From the NCBI GenBank assembly GCA_026987195.1, contig JALSNC010000134.1:1-41451 (forward strand): a stretch of DNA of 41,451 nucleotides, in the 5' to 3' direction. Source of the stretch: Desulfobulbaceae bacterium. GTDB lineage: Bacteria; Desulfobacterota; Desulfobulbia; Desulfobulbales; Desulfobulbaceae. Positions 26,065-35,041 of the stretch are shown piece after piece. The translations under genes and the position numbers were made by a program. Below the pieces are notes generated by a model that was not told the DNA's origin, ran no database searches, and saw only the letters and a program-made list of their open reading frames with translations. Positions within the stretch are counted from its first letter, which is position 1; the number at the start of each line of letters is the position of its first letter.

Positions 26065-28040
26065 GCGGCCTCCAGTTGTTCCGCCTTGCGCTGATAGTCC
26101 CGGACCGTTGCCACGTAGGTGGAGTGACTCCAGGTCAGGGGGCTGACTGACAGCGGCCGCGCGGTACGGGGATGCACCTGTTCGGCCATCACCCCCGAGG
26201 GAAGACTGTGGCGGCCGGCCCAGGTGATCAGCTCCAGGGCCGGGGCCAGGTCATCGGCTCGTTCCGCCGTGGCGATGAGCCACTGGGCCAGCCAGAGGGT
26301 GCAGATGAACCAGGGGTTGCCCGGCACCTGCTCCGGCTCGTCGTTGACCCGGTGGTAGGCGTCGTCTTCATAGCGGGCCAGACCGGAGATCCTGGTCCGG
26401 ATCCGGAGGGTGGCCTCCATCCGTTCCATGGTCAGGCGGATGCGGGGATCGTCGGCATCCAGCATGCCGAAGTACCAGAGGCCCACCAGGGAGGCGTCCA
26501 TCACCTGGTCGGCCTGCCGGTGGCCGTCCCGCGTCACCAGGCTGCGGACAAAGCTCTGCCGCTGCTCGTCCCAGAGGTACTTTTCGCCGGCCAGCCGCAT
26601 CCTGGCGGCGATCTTGCGGTAGCGCAGGCAGTAGGTGTTTTCGCCAAAGGCCTCGGCAAAGTTGGCCGCCGCCTGCAGGCCGGCCCAGACCGAGGCCACG
26701 GTCCAGGCGTGGACCCCGTACCGTTCTTCCCACAGGTCCCAGGAGGGCAGGGGCAGGCCGGTCTCCCGGTCGATATAGCTGCAGATCCACTGGGCGGCCC
26801 GGATGACCAGGCCGCGGTAGTGGCGCTTGACGAACTCGATGTCGCGGAAACGGACAAAGTGGCGCCACAGGGCCCAGAGGACCAGGGCGGTCTCGTCTTC
26901 CTGGATAGGGAGCTGCTGCTGGCCGTCGGCATACCAGGTGTGCCAGGAGGAGGCCAGGGAGCCGTCCGGTGTATACTTGTGGAGCAGGAACCCCTTGCGG
27001 GTGATGACCCGGTGGCAGAAGTCGAAAAAGCGGCGGGTGATCTCGGAGTACCCGGCATCGATGAGGCTTGCCGCCACCAGGGCCCCGTCACGGGGCCACA
27101 TGTAGGAGTAGGTGTCGCGGTTGAAAAAGGCGGTGTCGAAGTCGTTGCCGGCCAGGATGGCACCGTGGTTGTCGATCTGGGTGCGGATGATGAGGAGGCT
27201 GCGGTGGTAGAGGGTGGCCAGTTCGGCGGGCAGGCGGTCAAAGGATTCCTCTTCCTTGGTTGCCCAGAGCCGCCAGTAGGCCGCGGTCCGTTCCAGGTGG
27301 ACCACCGGGCCCTTGCGCAGCACATTGCGGTGGATACGGGTGACGTCGTCGTAACAGCCGCCGATACACATCACGTACCAGCCCATGGCCTGACCCCTGG
27401 CCCCGGTCTGCAGGTGAAGGGCGGCCACTGAATCGATACTGCCCTGGGCAACGGGGTTGCCGGAGAGCTCACCATCTTCGGCATCACGCCAGGAGCCCTC
27501 CAGGTCGCGGACATCCTTGATCCCCACGGCCCACTGGTCAAGGCCGTCCTGCCAGTTGTCGGGCCAGCCGCGGATCAGGCTGATCAGGAACCAGTGTCGG
27601 CCCTTGTAGTGGAACAGGGCCCGCTGCTCAGGGGCAAAGTAGGCGGAATCGCCCACCGTGGTGCCGCCGATGGAGAGGTCGTGGCAGAAGAAGAGGCGGA
27701 TTTCCCTGGCCCGTTCGGCATGGTTTTCCACCGTGCACTGGCGGATGAGCAGATCCTCGTGGAAATCAACGGCATCGCGCAGATGGAGGGTGATGGCCAT
27801 CTCATCGTTGCGCAGGCGGGATTCGGTGACCAGGGTGTTGTTGCCGTAGGAAAGAGAGCGCTGCCAGGCGGGATCATCGAGCCAGCTGAACCGCCCTTCC
27901 GTCCAGATGCCCAGCCGGCAGACGCGGCCGCGGGTATGATTTTCCTGGCCGACAAAGGGCCAGTAGATATCGCGAATCTGTCCGGTGTGATCGAAGTTGA
28001 TGAGGAGAGAACCGTTGCCGATGGGCAGGTCTCTTGGCAT
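26061..28040 (-). CDS. GH15 glucoamylase-like glucan hydrolase
   Basis: 659 residues, the length of two-domain bacterial GH15 proteins. An N-terminal beta-sandwich (IGNGSLLINFDHTGQIRDIYWPFVGQENH) precedes an (alpha/alpha)6 barrel with YSYMWPRDGALVAASLIDAGY, LPIQEDETALVLWALW and DLWEERYGVHAWTVASVW. No signal peptide is seen, so it acts in the cytoplasm, probably releasing glucose from glycogen, maltodextrin or trehalose-like sugars; members of this subfamily differ in substrate. First gene of the GH15-glk-VTT operon. Confidence 0.93.
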   Translation of the reverse strand: MPRDLPIGNGSLLINFDHTGQIRDIYWPFVGQENHTRGRVCRLGIWTEGRFSWLDDPAWQRSLSYGNNTLVTESRLRNDEMAITLHLRDAVDFHEDLLIRQCTVENHAERAREIRLFFCHDLSIGGTTVGDSAYFAPEQRALFHYKGRHWFLISLIRGWPDNWQDGLDQWAVGIKDVRDLEGSWRDAEDGELSGNPVAQGSIDSVAALHLQTGARGQAMGWYVMCIGGCYDDVTRIHRNVLRKGPVVHLERTAAYWRLWATKEEESFDRLPAELATLYHRSLLIIRTQIDNHGAILAGNDFDTAFFNRDTYSYMWPRDGALVAASLIDAGYSEITRRFFDFCHRVITRKGFLLHKYTPDGSLASSWHTWYADGQQQLPIQEDETALVLWALWRHFVRFRDIEFVKRHYRGLVIRAAQWICSYIDRETGLPLPSWDLWEERYGVHAWTVASVWAGLQAAANFAEAFGENTYCLRYRKIAARMRLAGEKYLWDEQRQSFVRSLVTRDGHRQADQVMDASLVGLWYFGMLDADDPRIRLTMERMEATLRIRTRISGLARYEDDAYHRVNDEPEQVPGNPWFICTLWLAQWLIATAERADDLAPALELITWAGRHSLPSGVMAEQVHPRTARPLSVSPLTWSHSTYVATVRDYQRKAEQLEAA

Positions 28041-28516
28041 GAGGTTCCTCCAGTGGAAATGGTGAACTGTACCAGGCCCGGCATCATATACACCATGTGA
28101 TAGGGGCGGCCGGCCCGATATTCTGTAGGTTCACTATACGATCGAACGGTATGAAAAACAAGAAAAAACATACACATGGCCAGTGGGTGGGCCAGGGAGG
28201 CCACCGACCGGTGTCGGCTGGAAGCCACATGAAAAAGGACGGTATTTCAGGGACAACGGCCATGCGACGGTCAGTGCTGTCAGACCGGGACGACAGCCGA
28301 AGAGGATCCGAAGGGGTGTGCCTTTGCATCTGTCTGAAATAATGACAATTAATTTTATGGCACGGGACCTGCTATAAGGGGGACAGTTTGAGGTTACTGT
28401 AGGTGAAAGTCGACCCCGGCAAGGCGTCGGGTCGGTTTTCCAGGCTGCTGTGGGCCGGCACAACGACTGCCCGGCCGGAGCGGCTCATTTCCATCATTAT
28501 TGTAGGAGGTTTCACC
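28041..28516. other. Intergenic region between GH15 and EF-hand genes
   Basis: 476 bp without a recognisable gene. It separates divergent genes and holds the sigma-54 promoter at 28358-28374 and a leader of about 130 nt with a possible hairpin near 28412-28435 (CGACCC with GGGTCG). It is free of the composite repeats. Short open frames inside it have no recognisable domain. Confidence 0.6.
28358..28374 (+). promoter_or_regulatory. Sigma-54 (RpoN) promoter
   Basis: TGGCACGGGACCTGCTA matches the -24/-12 consensus TGGCAC-N5-TTGC at all conserved positions but one, with the GG and GC pairs at the exact 10-bp interval. The +1 would be near 28385, giving a leader of about 130 nt before the EF-hand gene. 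Sigma-54 genes need an enhancer-binding activator; none is in the window. Confidence 0.7.
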
Positions 28517-28741
28517 ATGTCCAGAGTAATTCCCGCACTGCTGCTGTCCCTCATCGCCGTGACCGCGTTTGCCGCCGCACCGGCCTTTGACAAGATCGAT
28601 GTCAACAAGGACGGCGCCCTTTCAGCGAGCGAGGCCGCAGCAGCCGGCATCAGCAAGAAGATGTTCGCCGGTGCCGATCTCGACCATAACCAGAAACTGA
28701 ACATGGACGAGTACAAGGCCCTGATGGCGCAGTTCAAGTAA
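28517..28741 (+). CDS. Small exported EF-hand protein
   Basis: 74 residues. A signal peptide (MSRVIPALLLSLIAVTAFAA) is followed by two EF-hand loops: DVNKDGALSASE (all calcium ligands present) and DLDHNQKLNMDE (Asn at position 5, weaker). Periplasmic calcium binding or sensing is likely; no partner is known. The start is set by AGGAGGT eight bases upstream; an in-frame ATG or GTG upstream is ignored. Expressed from the sigma-54 promoter upstream. It converges on the ferredoxin gene. Confidence 0.9.
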   Translation: MSRVIPALLLSLIAVTAFAAAPAFDKIDVNKDGALSASEAAAAGISKKMFAGADLDHNQKLNMDEYKALMAQFK

Positions 28742-28826
28742 GCCGTCCTCGGGTCGGATTGTCCCGTGGGGGGGTGCAGGTCTACTTCTTCTCTCTCTCC
28801 TCTCCTCTGTATTCTCCCCGCGGGTA

Positions 28827-29015
28827 CTACTCTTCCTCTTCCACATGGCAGGCGTCCTGCTCGCAGACCGCCTCGCAGGTATGGCATCCGTGGCACTCTT
28901 CCGGGTTGACCGGTTTCGCCTTGCCCTCAATCAGCTCGTACACCTCGCCGGGGCATGAGTCCACACATTCACCGCATCCCGCGCATTTTTCCCTGTCTAC
29001 CGTAACTTTCCACAT
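28827..29015 (-). CDS. Dicluster 4Fe-4S ferredoxin
   Basis: 62 residues with two complete CxxCxxCxxxC motifs: CAGCGECVDSCP (residues 11-22) and CHGCHTCEAVCEQ (41 onward). It is a small low-potential electron carrier. The acidic end VEEEE is typical of clostridial-type ferredoxins. GGAG lies upstream of the ATG. It trails guaB-guaA-NYN by 47 bp and may be co-transcribed, though a repeat half-element lies in that gap. Its redox partner is unknown. Confidence 0.95.
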   Translation of the reverse strand: MWKVTVDREKCAGCGECVDSCPGEVYELIEGKAKPVNPEECHGCHTCEAVCEQDACHVEEEE

Positions 29016-29037
29016 GCTGTCTCCGGTTGTTTCTGTG

Positions 29038-29056
29038 GTTCAGCAGCACGCCATCA
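29038..29056 (+). repeat. Half of a TTCAGCAG element
   Basis: GTTCAGCAGCACGCCATC matches the left arm of the hairpin elements. The right arm is absent. It lies between the ferredoxin start and the NYN/cold-shock gene stop. Confidence 0.6.
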
Positions 29057-29062
29057 ACCTGT

Positions 29063-29845
29063 TCAGCTTTCCCTGATCATACGGATATCCCAGGCCTCGG
29101 ACCGGTTGTCGTTACCAGGGTTGTTGACGATGCGAAATTCAAAGATATGGTTCGGGTTCTGGAAGTGATGGTCCGCATCCAGGGTGGATCTGGAGAGGTG
29201 GAAGAAGACCGTGTCCGGCTTCAGTACTCCCCTGTCCAGGCGAAAGAAGCGAAAAAAGCCGAAGCCGCGGTCAGGATAAAAATTGACCACCGTACCCCGA
29301 TGCCAGTCCTCTTCCCGGTGCGGACCGTTGCCTGGTCCCTGGATGGGGAGCAGGCCGGGAATCAGGAAGCCGGAGAGAAAGGAATCCGCTGCCTCCCGCA
29401 GTTCGTGACTGACATTGTGGAACCCGATGACCTCCACCCGGCAGCCCATGTTCTGCAGGGCGATCACCAGGCGGATGAAGTCGCCGTCACCGGTGAGGAG
29501 GATGATCCGGTCCAGGTTGCGGGCCTGGAGCAGGGCGTCGATGGCCAGGTCCATGTCGGCATTGGCCTTGGTGGTGACATTGCCGTCCTCGTCGCGGAAG
29601 CGGCGCACGTACTTCTTGATGATCTTGAAGCCGCACTGGCGCAGGATGTTGTGGTAGGTGTAGACCTTGTGCCGGTATTCGGAGTCCCGCTTGGTCCGTT
29701 CCCGGTCCTCGGCCAGGTAGCAGTTGGCCCGGAGAAGGACGCAATCTCCTCCCCCGGCCAGCTCCACCAGCACGTCGTAGCGCATGCCGTAGCCGCCGCT
29801 CATCTTGATGTTTTCGGCGTCGACGTAGATCCCGGTCTTGAGCAT
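29063..29845 (-). CDS. NYN (PIN-like) nuclease fused to cold-shock domain
   Basis: 260 residues from the ATG at 29845. Residues 1-165 are an NYN/LabA-like domain with acidic residues in YVDAENI (Asp9), ADMDLAIDAL (Asp97, Asp99) and LTGDGDFIRLV (Asp120, Asp122), the set expected of a metal-dependent RNase. Residues 181-258 are a cold-shock domain with RNP1 GFGFF (194-198) and RNP2 VFFHLS (213-218). The fusion suggests an RNA-binding endonuclease. It begins 2 bp after the guaA stop, so it is coupled to GMP synthesis. Start alternatives at 29851 and 29857 add two to four residues. Confidence 0.9.
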   Translation of the reverse strand: MLKTGIYVDAENIKMSGGYGMRYDVLVELAGGGDCVLLRANCYLAEDRERTKRDSEYRHKVYTYHNILRQCGFKIIKKYVRRFRDEDGNVTTKANADMDLAIDALLQARNLDRIILLTGDGDFIRLVIALQNMGCRVEVIGFHNVSHELREAADSFLSGFLIPGLLPIQGPGNGPHREEDWHRGTVVNFYPDRGFGFFRFFRLDRGVLKPDTVFFHLSRSTLDADHHFQNPNHIFEFRIVNNPGNDNRSEAWDIRMIRES

Positions 29846-29847
29846 GA

Positions 29848-31398
29848 TCATTCCCACTCGATGGTGGCCGGCGGCTTGGAGGAGATATCATAGACCACCC
29901 GGTTGACACCGCGGACCTCGTTGATGATCCGGTTGGAGATGGTGCCCAGGATTTCCCACGGCAACCTGGACCAGTCCGCGGTCATGGCGTCGCGGCTGTC
30001 CACGCAGCGGATGGCGATCACGTTCTCGTAGGTGCGGCTGTCCCCCATGACGCCCACGGTCTGGGTGGGCAGCAGCACGGCAAAGGACTGCCAGACCTTG
30101 CGGTACCAGCCCGATTCCTTCATTTCCTCGAGCACGATGGCATCGGCACGGCGCAGAATATTGAGCCGCTCGGCGGTCACCTCGCCCATGATGCGGATGG
30201 CCAGGCCGGGACCGGGGAAGGGTTGACGGTAGATGGCCTCCTCGGGCAGGCCGAGTTCCAGGCCGAGCTCCCGCACCTCGTCCTTGAACAGCTCCCGCAG
30301 CGGTTCGATGAGGTCGAGCTGCATCCGCTCCGGCAGACCACCGACGTTGTGGTGCGATTTGATGGGGGCCTTTCCCCGGAAGACCACCGATTCGATGACA
30401 TCGGGATAGAGGGTTCCCTGGGCGAGAAACCGGACATCACCGAGTTTCCCGGCCTCTTGCTCGAAGATCCTGATGAAGCCGTAGCCGATCCGCTTTCGTT
30501 TCTCCTCGGGATTGGTGATCCCGGTCAGTTCTCCCAGAAAATACCTGGTGGCATCGACGTCGATGACCCGCAGATCGGTCTTTTCCCGGAAAAAGCGCAG
30601 CACGCTCTCCGATTCACCGCTGCGCATCAGGCCGTTGTTGACATAGATGCAGGTCAACTGCTCGCCGATGGCCCGGTGGACCAGGGCAGCGGTGACCGAG
30701 GAGTCGACGCCGCCGGACAGGGCGCAGATCACCTGGTCGCTGCCCACCTTTTCCCGGATCTCGTTCACCGTGGTGTCGATGAACGACTGCATGGTCCAGG
30801 TGGGATGGCAGCCGCAGATACCGAAGATGAAGTTGCGCAGGATATCGGTACCGATGAGGGTATGGGCCACCTCGGGATGGAACTGGACCGCGACAAAGGG
30901 TTTGTCGGTGTGGCGGAGGGCGGCATAGGGTGAGTGCTCGCTGGTCGCGGTGGCGACAAAGCCCGGCGCCGGTTCCTCGATGCGATCGCCGTGGCTCATC
31001 CAGACCTGGTAATGGGTGGGCGTGGTCTCCATACCGGCAAAGATACCGGCCGTATACTCGATGGAAAGGTGAGATTTGCCGAACTCCCGCTTGTCGGCCC
31101 TTTCCACCCGCCCGCCGAGCTGCTGCATCATGAGCTGGGCGCCGTAGCAGATGCCGAGGATGGGGATACCGAGCTCGAAGATGCCGGGGTCGGAGATGGG
31201 CGCGTCCTCGTCGTAGACACTGGCCGGGCCCCCGGAGAGAACGATTCCCGAAGGCTGCATGGCGGTGAGCTTTTCGAGTTCCAGGGTGTAGGGATGGATC
31301 TCGGAATAGACCTTCTGCTCGCGGATCCTGCGGGCAATGAGCTGGGTGGTCTGGGAGCCGAAATCAAGGATAATGATCTTTTCACTGTGCGTGGACAT
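29848..31398 (-). CDS. guaA: GMP synthase (glutamine-hydrolysing)
   Basis: 516 residues from [17 protein letters not shown]. It converts XMP to GMP using glutamine amide. The class I amidotransferase domain has the catalytic Cys in GICYGAQLM and the His in VQFHPEV. The ATP-pyrophosphatase domain has [12 protein letters not shown], and the C-terminal dimer domain ends in [13 protein letters not shown], the normal family end. A longer reading upstream is excluded because it would enter guaB. It follows guaB by 37 bp. Confidence 0.98.
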   Translation of the reverse strand: MSTHSEKIIILDFGSQTTQLIARRIREQKVYSEIHPYTLELEKLTAMQPSGIVLSGGPASVYDEDAPISDPGIFELGIPILGICYGAQLMMQQLGGRVERADKREFGKSHLSIEYTAGIFAGMETTPTHYQVWMSHGDRIEEPAPGFVATATSEHSPYAALRHTDKPFVAVQFHPEVAHTLIGTDILRNFIFGICGCHPTWTMQSFIDTTVNEIREKVGSDQVICALSGGVDSSVTAALVHRAIGEQLTCIYVNNGLMRSGESESVLRFFREKTDLRVIDVDATRYFLGELTGITNPEEKRKRIGYGFIRIFEQEAGKLGDVRFLAQGTLYPDVIESVVFRGKAPIKSHHNVGGLPERMQLDLIEPLRELFKDEVRELGLELGLPEEAIYRQPFPGPGLAIRIMGEVTAERLNILRRADAIVLEEMKESGWYRKVWQSFAVLLPTQTVGVMGDSRTYENVIAIRCVDSRDAMTADWSRLPWEILGTISNRIINEVRGVNRVVYDISSKPPATIEWE

Positions 31399-31435
31399 GA
31401 TAACCGGTTTGCTTGAGTTGCGGAAGGCCGGAGAA

Positions 31436-32938
<1,503 letters not shown>

Positions 32939-32952
32939 TTACGTGCTTTGCA

Positions 32953-32971
32953 GTTGCCGATGGCGGCGAAT
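32953..32971 (+). repeat. 19-bp box, degenerate copy
   Basis: GTTGCCGATGGCGGCGAATT, three changes from consensus, 48 bp upstream of the guaB ATG. No hairpin partner is seen at the usual distance. Confidence 0.5.
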
Positions 32972-33108
32972 TGTTACGCTTTCCGGTAGTAACTATTCTT
33001 ATGCCGCAGTGTAGCACGTTACGCGGTAAAAGCAAACAGAGGCCGGGGAAAAAGCAACCATCACTTGTCAGGTGCACGGATCAGGAGTATTCTCTCAGCC
33101 TGGCATCC

Positions 33109-33314
33109 GTAAGCGCTCACAGGAACCGCACGGAGTCTCGCTGTGCCTGCTTGCCTGACGGCCAGCCACGATGACGCACAGCTGACGCACTGCTGAACTT
33201 TTACCAAAAGTGTCGGTTTTTTGGGGTGAGCGGTGAACCATTGCAACCTGCGGCTCCTGCGCTTACACCATTGTGCTCGGAAAAACCGATGGTTCGTCAT
33301 CCCGTGAGGGATGA
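33109..33314 (+). repeat. Composite repeat between guaB and sua5
   Basis: A minus-oriented REP unit with decayed right end (from GTAAGCGCTCACAGG, 33109) leads into the right half of a hairpin element (GGCCAGCCACG from 33160 to CTGCTGAACTTTTACC), a degenerate box (33223-33239), a shortened plus REP unit (33245-33266) and the CCGATGG...CATCCCGTGAGGG linker. The 516-bp gap 32906-33421 has no gene. Confidence 0.75.
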
Positions 33315-33394
33315 CGACAGCGGTTGCCGCCGCAGTGGCGGCTCCGGTTCCCGACAAGAGGAACATGGCAGAAAAGTACCGGTAATTCAGTGTA

Positions 33395-33412
33395 GTTGCC
33401 GATAGCGGTGAA
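33395..33412 (+). repeat. 19-bp box adjoining the sua5 start
   Basis: GTTGCCGATAGCGGTGAA is consensus except for the last base. It ends 9 bp before the chosen ATG, so the ribosome-binding region of the next gene is repeat sequence. Confidence 0.75.
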
Positions 33413-33421
33413 GTGTTCCAC

Positions 33422-34039
33422 ATGGCAAAGATTCTGGAAATCAATCCCTACAATCCGCAGCCGCGCCTGATCCGGCAGGCGGTGGAGGTGCTGAAAAAGG
33501 GCGGCGTCATCGCCTATCCCACCGACACCATGTACGGTATCGGCTGTGACATCTTCAACCGCAAGGCCGTCAAGCGCGTCTACCAGATCAAGCACCGCCA
33601 CAAACAGAAGCCCTTCAGCTTCATGTGCGCCAGCCTGAAGGACATCAGCCGGTACGGCCATGTGGGCAACCAGGCCTACCGGCTGATGCGCAAGAACCTG
33701 CCCGGCCCCTATACCTTTGTCCTGCCGGGCACCAAGCTGGTGCCGCGGATCATGATGACCAGGCAGAAGACCGTCGGTATCCGGGTGCCGGATCATCCCA
33801 TCTGCCTGGCCCTGGTGGAGGAGCATGGCAACCCGATCCTCACCACCAGCGCCCAGCCCGAAGGTGACGAGGAACCGGTGATCGACGGCCTGGACGCGGC
33901 CCGGGTGTTCGGCAACCGGATCGACCTGATCATCGACGGCGGCGAGGTCTATCCCGATCCCTCCACCGTGGTCTCCCTGGTCACGGACCAGCCGGAGATC
34001 CTCCGCCACGGCAAGGGCGACAGCAGTCTCTTTCTCTAG
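33422..34039 (+). CDS. Sua5/YciO/YrdC family protein
   Basis: 205 residues. The family fold is recognised by AVEVLKKGGVIAYPTDTMYGIGCD, the KHRHKQKPFSFMCASL nucleotide-binding stretch, GPYTFVLPG and the closing TTSAQPEGDE. Sua5/YrdC proteins make threonylcarbamoyl-AMP for t6A37 of tRNA. The length and the KHRHKQKPFSF form are closer to YciO than to YrdC, whose activity is lower, so the role is less certain. If it does act in t6A synthesis it would provide the substrate of MtaB. A GTG at 33413 is an alternative start; the ATG lies directly behind a repeat box. Confidence 0.9.
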   Translation: MAKILEINPYNPQPRLIRQAVEVLKKGGVIAYPTDTMYGIGCDIFNRKAVKRVYQIKHRHKQKPFSFMCASLKDISRYGHVGNQAYRLMRKNLPGPYTFVLPGTKLVPRIMMTRQKTVGIRVPDHPICLALVEEHGNPILTTSAQPEGDEEPVIDGLDAARVFGNRIDLIIDGGEVYPDPSTVVSLVTDQPEILRHGKGDSSLFL

Positions 34040-34140
34040 TCCCTATATCTGATGGACTCGTAAAATGTCCATCACACTGATCCTCACTCCCTTTTGCCGG
34101 AACCTGGCCCCTGATGTCCGGATAACCCGGCATGTCCGCG

Positions 34141-34345
34141 GTAAGCGCTCACAGGGGCCGCACGGAGTCTTCGCTTACCTCTTTGCACGGTCGTGCCTGC
34201 CCGCATAGGTAACAAAAATCCTCATTTCTGGACAGGCACTCGCTAACCTGCGGTCAGGCACGCCTGCACAAATCTGCGGCCCCTGAGAGCGCTTGCACCA
34301 TTGTGGTCGAGAAAACCGGTGGTTGGTTATCCCGTGAGGGATTAC
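34141..34345. repeat. Composite repeat, complete A-linker-B copy
   Basis: A full minus REP unit (34141-34178) is followed by the TCTTTGCACGGTCGTGCCTG linker, an unrelated 35-bp piece, a shortened plus REP unit (about 34261-34297) and the GGTCG...CCCGTGAGGGATTAC linker. A perfect 8-bp hairpin ATGCCCGC/GCGGGCAT (34345-34364) adjoins it. With the next three entries it fills the roughly 600-bp gap after the Sua5/YciO gene; no gene is seen. Confidence 0.8.
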
Positions 34346-34399
34346 ATGCCCGCAGGAGCGGGCATAACAACCGATGAAAACCAGGCAGAGGGCGTATCC

Positions 34400-34422
34400 G
34401 TTGCACCGCAGAGCGGTGCAAC
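34400..34422. repeat. Perfect 10-bp hairpin
   Basis: GTTGCACCGC, loop AGA, GCGGTGCAAC. A decayed relative lies in the recA leader (1716-1738). No T-run follows, so it is not a standard terminator. Confidence 0.65.
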
Positions 34423-34469
34423 GAGGTTGAGGTTCGGGGGATCGCCCTGCATCCGAGCAGATCGTCTGT

Positions 34470-34571
34470 ACCAGTTCAGCAGCACGCCATCCGGTGTCTA
34501 CGCTTACGACGCACTGCTGAACTTTTATCAAAAGTATCGGTATGTTTAGGCGGTTACCGATAGCGGTGAAC
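34470..34571 (+). repeat. Short TTCAGCAG element with 19-bp box
   Basis: Left arm GTTCAGCAGCACGCCATC, a REP end (CGGTGTCTACGCTTAC) in place of the hairpin centre, and right arm GACGCACTGCTGAAC (to 34522). The box GTTACCGATAGCGGTGAAC follows at 34553-34571, 30 bp after CTGCTGAAC. Confidence 0.75.
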
Positions 34572-34592
34572 TATCCCAAACGCACGAAGAAT

Positions 34593-34634
34593 CCTGCCAC
34601 CTGTCACCTGGTACCTGGCACCTGGCACCTGATA
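34593..34634 (+). repeat. CCTGnnn heptamer array (6 units)
   Basis: Six units in strict 7-bp period: CCTGCCA, CCTGTCA, CCTGGTA, CCTGGCA, CCTGGCA, CCTGATA. It abuts the T-run end of the HU/IHF terminator. Confidence 0.85.
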
Positions 34635-34672
34635 AAAAAAGGCCGGTAACTTGAACAAAGCAAGCACCGGCC
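34634..34672 (-). terminator. Intrinsic terminator after HU/IHF gene
   Basis: On the minus strand GGCCGGT (34666-34672) pairs with ACCGGCC (34641-34647), with an inner CTTG/CAAG extension, and is followed by seven T. It lies about 20 bp after the HU/IHF stop. Confidence 0.88.
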
Positions 34673-34692
34673 CAAAACAGCTTTTCTCCTGC

Positions 34693-34977
34693 CTATTCGT
34701 CTTCGATCAGAACTTCCTTCAGTGATTTACTCATGGTGAAGTGAAGGGTTTTCCGGGCTGGAATGTTCATCATCTTGCCGGTCTTGGGGTTCTTGGTGGT
34801 GCGCGGTTTCCTGGTGCGCACGGAAAAACTGCCAAATCCCCTGATCTCCACCCGTCTCTGCTCGGCCAGGGCGGCGGATATCTCTTCAAGGATGATATCC
34901 ACGGCCTGGGCAATGTCCTGCTTGTAATAGTCGCCGAGCTGCCTGGCGACTTCGTTGACCAGTTCACGCTTGAGCAT
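34693..34977 (-). CDS. HU/IHF family DNA-binding protein
   Basis: 94 residues. The family signature GFGSFSVRTRKPRTTKNPKTG spans the beta arm that enters the minor groove, followed by IPARKTLHFTMSKSLKEVL. It bends DNA and shapes the nucleoid. The Arg-rich arm and the RRVEIRGFGSFSV form resemble IHF-beta as much as HU, so I give no symbol. The ATG has AAGGAAA upstream. rpsA-ihfB is a classical order, and here it follows rpsA by 64 bp, which favours IhfB slightly. Confidence 0.93.
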   Translation of the reverse strand: MLKRELVNEVARQLGDYYKQDIAQAVDIILEEISAALAEQRRVEIRGFGSFSVRTRKPRTTKNPKTGKMMNIPARKTLHFTMSKSLKEVLIEDE

Positions 34978-35041
34978 GATTGTTTCCTTTTGTTTGTCTG
35001 CTTGCACTGCTCTGCACGACGGTGATAGCGTCCATACAGAA

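Noticed and set aside
28742..28826. Terminator between the EF-hand and ferredoxin genes
   Set aside because: A pyrimidine-rich stretch and partial GC inverted repeats are present, but no stem followed by a T-run on either strand is convincing.
34345..34422. tRNA or small structured RNA in the gap after the Sua5/YciO gene
   Set aside because: The hairpins there do not form a cloverleaf and no T-loop GTTCRA motif or CCA-ready acceptor stem is seen.
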